This document shows positions 8,599 to 17,119 of a DNA stretch of 38,688 nucleotides, piece by piece. The DNA is taken from assembly GCA_002334915.1 (NCBI GenBank), contig DDCQ01000029.1, positions 6,265-44,952 of the forward strand. Reading direction: 5' to 3'. Source of the DNA: Porticoccaceae bacterium UBA2002 (GTDB taxonomy: Bacteria; Pseudomonadota; Gammaproteobacteria; Pseudomonadales; Porticoccaceae). The position numbers were made by a program, and so were the translations under genes. Numbering within the stretch: the first letter of the stretch is position 1; each line of letters opens with the position of its first letter. The notes beneath the pieces are model-generated. The model made no database searches, was not told where the DNA came from, and saw nothing but the letters and a program-made list of their open reading frames with translations.

Positions 8599-9516
8599 TC
8601 AGAGATGAAAATGCACCTCGGTGGCCACAAGCACTTCAAAACACTGATTACAGCGAACCTCGGCCTGCAGTGGGCTGCCGCAGGGCCTGTGGGTTAACAG
8701 CATAGGGTCTCCTGCGCCAGTGCCACAGTATTTATTGCCCCAGCTTAAAAGGGTAACAAAGTAGGGAAACAGATCTCGACCTTTATCAGTGAGTTGATAT
8801 TCATAGCGCATTGGATTTTGCTGATAAAGCTGTTGGGAAAATACCCCCTCATTGATCAGTCGCTTCAGCCGGTCGGCGAGAATATTGGTGGCTACCGGAA
8901 GCTCCTGATGAAACTCATCAAAGCGTTTTAAACCATGAAAGGCCAGGGCGATCAGATTGGCTGTCCAGCGATCGCCAAGCAGATTAATTAGATTGTGATA
9001 GAGAGTCTTGCTAGCACTGTTGGTCGCCGCGGGGGAGCGGCGTCTGGTTTTGGTGGCGCGCTGATCTACACCGGCGCCAGGTCCTGGCTTAAAGCTAATA
9101 TCCCGGGCATCAATATCAGTGTCGCATTGGCTACACTGCATCACTGGCCAAAAGGCCTTGCCGCAGTGGTCATGCACCAGCTCCACCTTGTCCAGATTCG
9201 GGCTACTAAAGTGGGTGCGCTCCCAGACTATGGCCATCAAGCCATTTTGGTAGAGTTCGATGGATTTTTTGGTTAGATGATAGACCGGGTGGCGGGCTGA
9301 ATTGTCTTTGCGCAGGCAGTCAATACTCTGTAGCCAATTCAGGCGATCACTGAGAACCCCTTTGGAGGCGCCAGTGCCCGCCAGCATCTGACCGAAGGTA
9401 TTAACCCCCCAAAAGACTTCCTGCAGAATCAGCAGGCACCATTTATCCCCTATCTGATCCAGCGCCCTATTAATAGAGCTTGCTCTGGTGCCGAAGCTAT
9501 GGGTCTCTGGTTTCAA
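8599..9516 (-). CDS. Tandem HxlR-type transcriptional regulator with two HxxC-x9-CxxC motifs
   Basis: 305 residues made of two HxlR winged-helix domains (about 12-100 and 171-262), each followed by an identical metal-ribbon-like pattern: H115-x2-C118-x9-C128-x2-C131 and H276-x2-C279-x9-C289-x2-C292. A low-complexity basic linker (about 150-170, ATKTRRRSP) joins them. HxlR proteins normally act as dimers of about 110-150 residues; this chain would supply both DNA-binding units itself. The start is TTG, with GGAAG eight bases upstream lying within the end of the carotenoid oxygenase gene; the stop codon of that gene is six bases from the start, so the two are probably translated together. Likely role: controlling the carotenoid oxygenase operon and perhaps the divergent CoA operon. 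The inducer is unknown. Confidence 0.86.
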   Translation of the reverse strand: MKPETHSFGTRASSINRALDQIGDKWCLLILQEVFWGVNTFGQMLAGTGASKGVLSDRLNWLQSIDCLRKDNSARHPVYHLTKKSIELYQNGLMAIVWERTHFSSPNLDKVELVHDHCGKAFWPVMQCSQCDTDIDARDISFKPGPGAGVDQRATKTRRRSPAATNSASKTLYHNLINLLGDRWTANLIALAFHGLKRFDEFHQELPVATNILADRLKRLINEGVFSQQLYQQNPMRYEYQLTDKGRDLFPYFVTLLSWGNKYCGTGAGDPMLLTHRPCGSPLQAEVRCNQCFEVLVATEVHFHL

Positions 9517-9522
9517 AGTAGC

Positions 9523-11028
9523 TTACTTCCAAAGATCCTCACCGCGGCTCCACCAGGCATGGAAACCCAGAGGCACACGCTGAGGCATTTTAATACGGCA
9601 AATGGGGCCCTGACAGATATCCTGGGCATCAAAAATCTGTAGCTCAGAGGTCCAGTTATTGCTATCCGTGACCAGAGACATCACATAACCATGGTCTTCA
9701 GCGGTTTCACGATTCGCCCCTTTGATAGGTGCAAAAGGTGTTTCGCTACCATAGACACCATTGCCGTAGTTCCACTCATCGTAATGGCCAGTCTCATTGT
9801 TATATTTGACCAGACCATTAAAGCGCAATGTGTGGCCGCCTTCTTCGAGCAGGGGAATACGCTGATGGTAGGCATATTTGCCCTTGGTACCCTGATAGAT
9901 CTGGTTGACCTTATTAAACTCGGTATTCATATCGCAGATATCGCCCTCACGGACTTCCCCGGTAACCAGATTAAAGCGCCAGCGATAGTTATTGGCCTCC
10001 AGACGCATATAGGCCAGCATATGGGACAGCGCGCCCTCGTCGTTGGAGGCATCGGGCATGGGGTTGGTAGAGCGGCAACCATCCATCACTACCCAGTCTC
10101 CTTCCTCCCAGCAGTTGGACACATGCAAAATAAAGCAGGGCTCGCAGTCAAACCAGCGAATCTCATTGGATTGGCCATAGCGGGGAATCACGCCAAAGCG
10201 CGCGGGAATATCGCGGTGGAATTTAAGTACCCGCATATTGTGATTGCGCAGCACATCCAGATCATGGAAAAAAGGCAGATCATGGAGGATGCTGTAGTTG
10301 GTGGTAAAGCCCAGATCATGGGGTAGGCGCGGGCCGGGAATCTCAATTTCAACTTCCTGGCGCAAGGTGCCATCTGGGTTGGCCACACCATAGGTCATAA
10401 AGGGCGCCTCGTCCCCGTAGTCCATAAATAGAAGCTCGCCTGTGTTCCAGTCCACATGGCTATGGGCCGACATCTTGCGTCTGGTACGGCCTTCGAGGTC
10501 AAAAACCCCGCGGTTTTCCAGAGTTAGCGGGTTCATACTGTAGGGAACACCGGCGTTGTACCAGGTGGGCAACAGTTGGCCATTAAACAGAATCACATCG
10601 GTATTGCCTGTGTCTTTGATCGGCGAGTCCGGCAGAGAAAAATCGAAGGGCCCCATCACTCCAGGCCAAACCGCCTGATTTTCGGCCAGCTCGCGCTGCA
10701 GGGCATAGGTATGAATATAGCTATTGCGGTAGGAGGCTTTGCCATCGCGAATATAGATCGCGTGCACCATGCCGTCGCCATCAAAGGGGTGATAGAGATT
10801 TTTTGGTTTAAACACCGGGTTGGGGCCATTGCGATAATAGGCGCCAAATAGATCCTCGGGTAAATCGCCAATTACCTCCAGTTCATCTACGGCAATTTCA
10901 TCGGTGGTGGGGGCGTAAGCACCGTGGAGATAGGGATTGTCCAGCTCATAAATCCAGTCCTGAGTATTATCGAACAGCGGCGCTGATCCAAGACATTTTT
11001 CGGTAACTTCAAAGGCACTGTTGCTCAT
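9523..11028 (-). CDS. Carotenoid / lignostilbene cleavage oxygenase family protein
   Basis: 501-residue member of the RPE65/carotenoid cleavage oxygenase family, non-haem Fe(II) enzymes that split a carbon-carbon double bond of a polyene or stilbene to two carbonyl products. Four candidate iron-ligand His are in the expected order: H189 in SAHSHVDW, H237 in LPHDLGFT, H302 in FILHVSN and H490 close to the C-terminus in LGFHAWW. FGAYYRNGPNP and HPFDGDGMVHA near the N-terminus are also typical. No signal peptide. GGGGGGAT stands before the ATG. It heads a minus-strand run followed by the tandem HxlR regulator and diverges from the CoA operon across 161 bases. Carotenoid, apocarotenoid or lignostilbene could be the substrate; the sequence does not decide. 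Confidence 0.93.
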   Translation of the reverse strand: MSNSAFEVTEKCLGSAPLFDNTQDWIYELDNPYLHGAYAPTTDEIAVDELEVIGDLPEDLFGAYYRNGPNPVFKPKNLYHPFDGDGMVHAIYIRDGKASYRNSYIHTYALQRELAENQAVWPGVMGPFDFSLPDSPIKDTGNTDVILFNGQLLPTWYNAGVPYSMNPLTLENRGVFDLEGRTRRKMSAHSHVDWNTGELLFMDYGDEAPFMTYGVANPDGTLRQEVEIEIPGPRLPHDLGFTTNYSILHDLPFFHDLDVLRNHNMRVLKFHRDIPARFGVIPRYGQSNEIRWFDCEPCFILHVSNCWEEGDWVVMDGCRSTNPMPDASNDEGALSHMLAYMRLEANNYRWRFNLVTGEVREGDICDMNTEFNKVNQIYQGTKGKYAYHQRIPLLEEGGHTLRFNGLVKYNNETGHYDEWNYGNGVYGSETPFAPIKGANRETAEDHGYVMSLVTDSNNWTSELQIFDAQDICQGPICRIKMPQRVPLGFHAWWSRGEDLWK

Positions 11029-11102
11029 GGTTTTATCCCCCCGGGGCCGCCTGATTTTTTATAGGTCTAATTATGCAAGTATATGAAATTTGTGGCTTGC
11101 AG

Positions 11103-11120
11103 GGCAACTATCCGGTTGCC
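11103..11120. promoter_or_regulatory. Candidate operator between divergent oxygenase and CoA operons
   Basis: A perfect inverted repeat GGCAAC-TATCCG-GTTGCC, 6-bp arms with a 6-base centre, lies in the 161-base divergent region 11029-11189, 74 bases from the carotenoid oxygenase start and 69 from the next plus-strand start. Its position suits a regulator acting on both promoters, perhaps the tandem HxlR protein. No single strong sigma70 promoter is evident in the region. Function is inference. Confidence 0.35.
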
Positions 11121-11189
11121 AGTCGCCCCTGATCTCGCTAATATCTGAGCATCGACAACAATAATAACGCTGCAAAAGCGGGTTTTCCC

Positions 11190-12107
11190 ATGCCGTTACC
11201 CAAGCTGCGCCTGCCAGTGATTCAGGCGCCATTATTTCTTCTCTCTGGCCCCGAGATGGTTATTGCCAGCTGCAGGGCCGGTATTGTTGGTTCCTTTCCC
11301 AGTCCCAATGCTCGCACGGAGGACATACTGGAACACTGGCTAATTGAAATTACCACAGCGCTCAAAGGCAATACCGAGGCAGCGCCCTGGGCAATTAATC
11401 TGGTGATGCACAGATCTAACCCGCGCCGCCATGCAGATCTCGAGTTGGCGATTAAATATAAGGCACCACTGGTTATCACTGCCCTGGGCAGCCCCAAAGA
11501 GGCTGTTGAGGCGGTGCATAGTTATGGTGGAGTCATTTACGCCGATGTAAATACGGTCGATTTCGCTCGCCGCGCTGCTGATACTGGCGTTGATGGTCTG
11601 GCTCTAATCTGTGCCGGCGCCGGTGGCCATACCGGGCAGCTTTCACCCTTTGCCTTTGTCGACGAAGTGCGGCAGTTTTTTGACGGTGAGATTATTCTCT
11701 CGGGAGCCATTGGCAATGGCCGAGCTATTCGCGCCTCGGAAATTCTTGGTGCCGACTATGTCTATATGGGCACCAGATTTATTCCCAGTCATGAATGTCT
11801 GGCCGCAGATGCCTATAAACAGATGGTGGTGGATGCCTCAGCAGGGGATATTGTTACCTCGGACTCGGTAACCGGGGTCAAAGCCAATTGGCTGAGAGAC
11901 AGTCTGGTTAATGCTGGCTATGACATAGCCAATATGCCAGCGCCGGGAGATATTAATTTTCTTGAGGCCGCCGGGGATGTTAAACGCTGGCGGGATATCT
12001 GGGCTGCAGGCCAGGCAGTGGCTGGGATTACCCAACAGCAGTCAATTGCCAGTATTGTCGATCAACTGGAACAGGAATACTTAGAAGTAAGGGGAGCTGA
12101 GTTATGA
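11190..12107 (+). CDS. Nitronate monooxygenase (2-nitropropane dioxygenase) family flavoprotein
   Basis: 305-residue TIM-barrel FMN enzyme. Visible signatures are the N-terminal PVIQAPLFL, GAGGHTGQ with H147 in the position of the catalytic His of nitronate monooxygenases, GAIGNG (172-177) and GADYVYMGTRF (187-197), which bind the FMN phosphate. The family includes true nitronate oxidases but also FabK-like enoyl reductases and CoA-thioester redox enzymes such as IpdC of steroid degradation. Here it is the first gene of an operon with an acyl-CoA ligase and two thiolases, which makes a CoA-thioester oxidoreductase role as likely as nitronate detoxification. No clear Shine-Dalgarno precedes the ATG. 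Its stop overlaps the next start as ATGA. Confidence 0.88.
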   Translation: MPLPKLRLPVIQAPLFLLSGPEMVIASCRAGIVGSFPSPNARTEDILEHWLIEITTALKGNTEAAPWAINLVMHRSNPRRHADLELAIKYKAPLVITALGSPKEAVEAVHSYGGVIYADVNTVDFARRAADTGVDGLALICAGAGGHTGQLSPFAFVDEVRQFFDGEIILSGAIGNGRAIRASEILGADYVYMGTRFIPSHECLAADAYKQMVVDASAGDIVTSDSVTGVKANWLRDSLVNAGYDIANMPAPGDINFLEAAGDVKRWRDIWAAGQAVAGITQQQSIASIVDQLEQEYLEVRGAEL

Positions 12108-13789
12108 TTACATCATCTGTACAGCGTATTGCAGACTATAGAGAGCGCGGCTGGTGGGGCGATCTGACCCTGCACGGTATGTTGAGACAACATGCCCAGA
12201 GCAACCCGGACCTACTGGCCGTGGCTGACCAGCCCAACCGTCAGGCACTGACCGGAGACGATCCGGTGCGGCTGTCATTCTCCGAACTGAACCATGCCAG
12301 CGATAATCTTGCCTCCCAGCTTTTAAAGGCAGGGATTAAAAGTGGCGATGCTATTTTGGTACAGCTGCCCAATATTGCCGAGCTGGTGATGGCCTATTTA
12401 GCGGCCAGCAAAATCGGTGTGATTATTTCCCCGGCAGCAGTGCAGTACGGTGCCCATGAGTTGCAGCATATTTGCGCCACCATTAATCCAGTGGCCATAT
12501 TAACCATCGAACAGTTTAACGGCCTGCCCCTGGCGGTCAGTGCTCGGCAGTATTTACCAGAGTCGGTTGGGGTTCTCATCTTTGGTGAGGATATTACTGT
12601 GGATAGTAGTAGCTATGCAGAAGTTCAGCAGCAGCTGGCGGAGCATGAAAAACACTATCCCACAGGGGCGGATGATATTTTAACTATCTGCTGGACCTCT
12701 GGAACCACGGGTACACCCAAGGGCGTGCCGCGCTCCCACAATATGTGGTTTGCTACCTCCCGCTGCTGTATGGAGGCTGCGGACTATCGATTGGGGGATC
12801 GCTTTTTAAATATCTTCCCGATGGTCAATATGGGTTCCGTGGGTGCCTTTCTCTACCCTTCTATGATGGTGGGCTGCAGTATTATTTTGCATCATCCTCT
12901 GGACCCGGCGCTGTTTTTAGCCCAGCTGCAGGATGAACAAATCACCTTCACCGTGGCCCCGCCGGCGGTGCTAAACCAGCTGGCAAAAAATGAGGCCATG
13001 TGGAATCAGTTTAATTTTTCTCAGCTGCGCTCGATCGGCTCTGGCTCTGCTCCCCTAGCGCCCTGGATGATTGAGACCTTTGCCGAAAAATATGGCAAAG
13101 ATGTGCTTAATTTCTATGGCTCCAATGAGGGCATCAGTCTTTTCTGTACCCCCCAGCATGGTTCTGATGCCACCCAGAGGGCAACTATGTTTCCCCGGGT
13201 TGGCGCAGGTATCGACAGCTGGGATTCAGAGGTTAATTCCATGGTGTTTAGCAAAGTGGTGGATGTGGAGACGGGCGAGGAAATTACCGAGACAGGCAGG
13301 GTAGGAGAGCTGCTGTTTGATGGCGCAACTGTATTTGATGGTTATCTGGGTACTGATAACTCAGAGGTATTTACTGATGATGGCTTTTTTCGCACCGGTG
13401 ACCTAGTAGAACTCTGCGGTGAGCCGCCCAACTTCTATCAAATTGCGGGGCGCTGCAAAGATATTATCAATCGCGGAGGTATGAAAATCTCTCCCATGGA
13501 GATCGATATATTACTTGAGGGCCTGCCCAACTCGGTGGAAGCCGCGGTCTGTGCCTATAAGGATGAGCGGCTCGGGGAAAAAATCTGCGCCTGTGTGGTT
13601 AGTTCTCCTGAGGCCCAGGCGCCTACATTGGAACAGATTGTTCAGCATCTGAGTGATCGGGGTATAGCCAAATGCAAGCTGCCAGAGCGTCTTGAAATAT
13701 TTGCTGCACTGCCCCGCAACCCTCTGGGTAAGGTGCAGCGCTTTTTGCTAGAGGACCAGGTAAGCCAACGAATAGAGGAGGCCCAGTAA
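12104..13789 (+). CDS. AMP-dependent acyl-CoA synthetase / ligase
   Basis: 561-residue ANL-superfamily enzyme that activates a carboxylate to acyl-AMP and then to the CoA thioester. The P-loop TSGTTGTPKG spans residues 198-207, NFYGSNEG is the A5-like motif, FFRTGDL and GRCKDIINRGG are the core and hinge motifs, and PLGKVQR near the C-terminus carries the catalytic Lys543. No membrane segment. It starts inside the preceding gene's stop codon (ATGA) and its own TAA shares a base with the next ATG, so it is translationally coupled on both sides. The substrate class (medium-chain, cyclic or aromatic acid) cannot be told; the N-terminal WWGDLTLHGMLRQHA resembles ligases of ring-derived or cyclohexanecarboxylate-type acids, a weak hint only. 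Confidence 0.92.
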   Translation: MITSSVQRIADYRERGWWGDLTLHGMLRQHAQSNPDLLAVADQPNRQALTGDDPVRLSFSELNHASDNLASQLLKAGIKSGDAILVQLPNIAELVMAYLAASKIGVIISPAAVQYGAHELQHICATINPVAILTIEQFNGLPLAVSARQYLPESVGVLIFGEDITVDSSSYAEVQQQLAEHEKHYPTGADDILTICWTSGTTGTPKGVPRSHNMWFATSRCCMEAADYRLGDRFLNIFPMVNMGSVGAFLYPSMMVGCSIILHHPLDPALFLAQLQDEQITFTVAPPAVLNQLAKNEAMWNQFNFSQLRSIGSGSAPLAPWMIETFAEKYGKDVLNFYGSNEGISLFCTPQHGSDATQRATMFPRVGAGIDSWDSEVNSMVFSKVVDVETGEEITETGRVGELLFDGATVFDGYLGTDNSEVFTDDGFFRTGDLVELCGEPPNFYQIAGRCKDIINRGGMKISPMEIDILLEGLPNSVEAAVCAYKDERLGEKICACVVSSPEAQAPTLEQIVQHLSDRGIAKCKLPERLEIFAALPRNPLGKVQRFLLEDQVSQRIEEAQ

Positions 13790-15021
13790 TGGCCGCACCA
13801 ATCTATGTGCTGGGTGGAGCCCAGACCGATTTTGCCCGCAACTGGGCCCGAGAGGGGCTCAGTATCTACGATATGTTTCGCGAGACTCTGGATACTGCAC
13901 TGGTGTCAACGGGTATTAGTCCGGAACAAATAGAAGTGGGCCATGTGGGCAACTTTGTCGGTGATCTATTCACGGGTCAGGGACTAATCGGCGGTTTTTT
14001 TGCCGAGGCCTATCCGCAACTCGCCTCCATTCCAACCAGCCGTCATGAGGCTGCCTGTGCCTCTGGGTCCATTGCCATACTCAGCGCTATGCGCGATATA
14101 GAGGCCGGCCATTATAATCTGGCCTCTGTGTTGGGGCTGGAGTATATGCGCAATGTAGATGGCAAGACCGGCGCCGAGCATCTGGGTGCCGCCACCTGGA
14201 AAAATATGGAGGCCACCAACTGCGACTTCCCCTGGCCCTACATGTTTAACCAGATTATTGATGAGTACGATGCCCGTCATGGCATTGACTGCGACCATCT
14301 TAAAACCATCTCGCAAATTAATTTTGATAATGGCCGTCGCAACCCCAACGCCCAGTCGCGAAACTGGCAGTTCGAGCCTGAGAGTTATACAGATAACGAC
14401 CAGTACAATCCGGTGATAGAGGGACGAGTGCGCAAAATGGACTGCGGACAGATTACCGATGGTGCCGCCTGTGTATTTCTGGCCAGCGAAAAAGCTGCCC
14501 GGGACTATGCCGCCGCAAACGGTCTTAAGCTTAAGGATATTCCGCGCATTAAAGGCTGGGGCCATCGCTCTGCGCCTATTAGTCTGGATAGCAAGCTGGC
14601 GCTAAGTGCCGGCAATCCACTGATCTTTCCCCATGTCAGTCAAATTATGACTGATGCACTGGGCCGCGCAGGCTTTGCCGATGTTACCCAGCTGGATGGG
14701 TTGGAAACCCACGACTGCTTTACCATCACCGAATATATGGCTATAGATCATATTGGATTAACCGCGCCGGGAGAGAGCTGGAAGGCAATTGCCGAGGGTC
14801 GAATCAGCATGGATGGAGATTTCCCCATTAATGCCAGCGGCGGTCTGATTGGGCTGGGTCACCCTGTGGGTGCCACGGGGATTCGCATGTTACTGGACTG
14901 CGCCAATCAGGTAACAGGGCGCGCCGGGCCATGCCAGATTAGAGATGCAGAAAATATGGCTACCTTTAATTTGGGTGGCAGCACCACAACCTGTGTTAGT
15001 CTGATTGTGGGCGTGAATTAA
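13789..15021 (+). CDS. SCP2/SCP-x-type thiolase (acetyl-CoA acetyltransferase family)
   Basis: 410 residues. The nucleophilic Cys90 lies in AACASGS; H308-D309-C310 (THDCF) is the pattern typical of SCP2-type thiolases, and H358 lies in GLGHPVGATG; the C-terminal FNLGGS replaces the CxGGG of classical thiolases. These enzymes remove acetyl- or propionyl-CoA from 3-ketoacyl-CoA, often with branched or steroid-like substrates, and some need a DUF35/OB-fold partner, which is not encoded next to it. It overlaps its neighbours by one base at each end (TAATG), so it belongs to the same operon as the ligase and the second thiolase. The unusually long stretch between residues 150 and 250 carries no extra domain that I recognise. 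Confidence 0.92.
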   Translation: MAAPIYVLGGAQTDFARNWAREGLSIYDMFRETLDTALVSTGISPEQIEVGHVGNFVGDLFTGQGLIGGFFAEAYPQLASIPTSRHEAACASGSIAILSAMRDIEAGHYNLASVLGLEYMRNVDGKTGAEHLGAATWKNMEATNCDFPWPYMFNQIIDEYDARHGIDCDHLKTISQINFDNGRRNPNAQSRNWQFEPESYTDNDQYNPVIEGRVRKMDCGQITDGAACVFLASEKAARDYAAANGLKLKDIPRIKGWGHRSAPISLDSKLALSAGNPLIFPHVSQIMTDALGRAGFADVTQLDGLETHDCFTITEYMAIDHIGLTAPGESWKAIAEGRISMDGDFPINASGGLIGLGHPVGATGIRMLLDCANQVTGRAGPCQIRDAENMATFNLGGSTTTCVSLIVGVN

Positions 15022-16220
15022 TGCAGCAAGCGCTGGTCTACGATGCCATCCGTACCCCCAGAGGTCGTGCTCGGCCCGATGGTGGTCTGGCGGATATCAG
15101 CGCGTTTGAACTATTAAAAGCTCTGTACCAAGCGCTGGAGCAGCGCACAGGGCTTGATCGAAATATTGTTAATGATGTGATCCTCGGCTGTGTTACCCAG
15201 ATGGGTGAGCAGGGTGGCAATATTGCCAAAACCTCGCTGCTCTATGCTGGCTGGCCCGACTCAGTGCCCGGCATGACCATCAATCGGTTTTGCTCGTCGG
15301 GGCTGGATGCGGTCAATATTGCCGCCATGAAAATTAATACCGGGCAGGCAACCTGTGCTTTGGCCGGGGGTGTCGAAATGATGTCTCGCGTTCCTATGCT
15401 ATCTGATCAGGCAGCGATGTTTGCCGATGGCAAACTGGCGCTGGAAAACCGTATGCTAATGATGGGCAGCGGTGCTGATCTGATTGCCTCGCTGCAGGGT
15501 ATCAGCCGCGAGCAGGTGGATGAGGTTGCTTTACAGAGCCAGCAGCGCGCGGCAATCGCTCGAAGCTATGGGTATTTTAAGTCGATAATTCCAGTCTATA
15601 ACCCAGTTAAAGATATTTGGGTTAACGAGGATGAATGTATCCGTGGTGATATTACGGTGGCGGATCTGGCTCAATTAAAACCGTATTTTGCTGATTTGGG
15701 TACCACAGGTGTTGATGCACTTCAGCTTTCTGAACACCCTGAGTTAAGCTCAATCTCTCATGTGCATACCGCTGGGAATTCCCCGGCGATGGCTGACGCC
15801 GCCAGCTTGGTGCTGGTTGGAGATGGTTCGCTGCAGGATCAGGGGCTGGTACCCCGTGCTCGCATTCTTGCAGCCACCACCGTCTGCAACGACCCCTTGC
15901 AGGTGGTCTCTGGCTGCGCCGCGGCCACCGCAAAATTATTGTCGGATCAGGGATTGACCAGTGCAGATATAGATCTGTTTGAACTCCATGAGGCCTTCGC
16001 CGCCACCAGCATTAAATGCCAGCGCGAACTGAATATCGAAAATTATAAGCTCAATATCAATGGTGGCGTGATTGCTCTGGGACACCCGATGGGTGCCACC
16101 GGCGGGATTATGCTTGGCATGTTGATTGACGAGATGGAGCGGCAAGGTTTGCCTCTGGGTGTGGTTGCAACCAGTGGTGCGGCGGGCATTGGCACCGCGC
16201 TGCTAATCGAGCTTGTCTGA
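15021..16220 (+). CDS. Classical-type thiolase (acetyl-CoA C-acyltransferase) with Ser at second catalytic Cys position
   Basis: 399 residues of FadA/AtoB-like thiolase. Cys91 in NRFCSSG is the acyl acceptor, H323 in HEAFA and H355 in GHPMGATG complete the usual set. In the C-terminal motif, normally CxGxGxG with the acid/base Cys, the aligned residue is Ser385 (TSGAAGIG; codon AGT, one base from TGT). The terminal GTALLIE matches the family exactly, so the alignment is not in doubt. Classical thiolases use this Cys to protonate and deprotonate the leaving acetyl-CoA enolate; Ser would slow or restrict the reaction. Last gene of the plus-strand operon, convergent with the arginine-type hydrolase 19 bases on. 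Confidence 0.92.
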   Translation: MQQALVYDAIRTPRGRARPDGGLADISAFELLKALYQALEQRTGLDRNIVNDVILGCVTQMGEQGGNIAKTSLLYAGWPDSVPGMTINRFCSSGLDAVNIAAMKINTGQATCALAGGVEMMSRVPMLSDQAAMFADGKLALENRMLMMGSGADLIASLQGISREQVDEVALQSQQRAAIARSYGYFKSIIPVYNPVKDIWVNEDECIRGDITVADLAQLKPYFADLGTTGVDALQLSEHPELSSISHVHTAGNSPAMADAASLVLVGDGSLQDQGLVPRARILAATTVCNDPLQVVSGCAAATAKLLSDQGLTSADIDLFELHEAFAATSIKCQRELNIENYKLNINGGVIALGHPMGATGGIMLGMLIDEMERQGLPLGVVATSGAAGIGTALLIELV

Positions 16221-16239
16221 CCTAGGCTATTCTCGCAGG

Positions 16240-17106
16240 CTAACCTCTAACTAAAGGCCGGGTTAAGCAGGTGGGTCCACCCTCGCCTTTGCGGCTGACT
16301 TCCAGACCTTTATAAGTCGCTACAGTACAGCCAGCACTTTCCAGCCCATTTTTAACACCGGGTAAGTTCTCCAGCATAATGGCCTGACGTGGGGCAATCG
16401 CCAAGACATTGCAGCCCATGGTGGGATATTCCTCCTCTGGCACATCCACAAACTCTATGCCCAGTTCTTCAAGCCAATGGATAAAACTGGCGGGCATAAA
16501 GGGCCTGTATATCAGTGCTAAATCATGATCTATGGGTGAGATTATCGACATAAGATGCAATACATCATCCGGGTGATCAGGGTCCGGTAGCTCCACCACA
16601 TGCAATTCCACATCTTGGCCAAGCAGCTGTTTAAGCTGCCTGATCCCCTCTGCATTAGTGCGCGGGCCAAGTCCAACAGCAGCATGGTTTCTATCCAGCC
16701 AGATAAAGTCACCGCCCTCCAATGTGCCAGGTGCGGTTATCTGGCCTGCTACTCTGTGTCCGGCAGCTTTATAGGCAGCGGCATTTGCCGCGGCTTCGGG
16801 GGTACGGCTGGCGCGGCCCATATTGCATAGAATTAAACCATTGGGGCTAACCAGAATACTGTCTCTGGTATAGATACTGTCGATGGTCAGATTATCTGCC
16901 TCCTCAAGGTCGATAATCTGCGCACCACAGCTGGCCAGTAGCTGTCTAAAGTGGGCGTACTCTGCAAGAGCCTCATCTATTTGCGGTTTGGCATGAAAGC
17001 GCAGGGGCTGCCATTCCTCCTCCAGTTTGGCATCGCTAACAAAGGCATTGGCAGCACTGCGGATAGCAACCTGAGTGATTGCCGAGTATTCATCAAAATT
17101 GGCCAT
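16240..17106 (-). CDS. Dimethylargininase / arginine deiminase-fold hydrolase
   Basis: 288-residue member of the guanidino-modifying (pentein) superfamily, closest to the dimethylarginine dimethylaminohydrolase (DDAH) / amidinotransferase type. The substrate-binding YTRD (80-82 region), EGGDF (130-134), catalytic H184 in DVLHLMS and catalytic Cys280 in GGPTCLTRP are all in place, so the enzyme should be active. The expected reaction is hydrolysis of an arginine-type guanidine, for instance methylarginine to citrulline plus an amine. Thirteen bases separate it from the upstream permease gene, implying an uptake-and-breakdown pair. True arginine deiminase is less likely because that family is about 400 residues. 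A related activity on another guanidine cannot be excluded. Confidence 0.87.
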   Translation of the reverse strand: MANFDEYSAITQVAIRSAANAFVSDAKLEEEWQPLRFHAKPQIDEALAEYAHFRQLLASCGAQIIDLEEADNLTIDSIYTRDSILVSPNGLILCNMGRASRTPEAAANAAAYKAAGHRVAGQITAPGTLEGGDFIWLDRNHAAVGLGPRTNAEGIRQLKQLLGQDVELHVVELPDPDHPDDVLHLMSIISPIDHDLALIYRPFMPASFIHWLEELGIEFVDVPEEEYPTMGCNVLAIAPRQAIMLENLPGVKNGLESAGCTVATYKGLEVSRKGEGGPTCLTRPLVRG

Positions 17107-17119
17107 GGTTTAACTCTTA

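Noticed and set aside
9691..10326. 211-residue open frame on the plus strand inside the carotenoid oxygenase gene
   Set aside because: Antisense to conserved iron-ligand regions of a certain gene; its hydrophobic look is a by-product of the opposite frame.
13984..14565. 193-residue minus-strand open frame inside the SCP2-type thiolase
   Set aside because: Shadow of the thiolase reading frame; no family resemblance.
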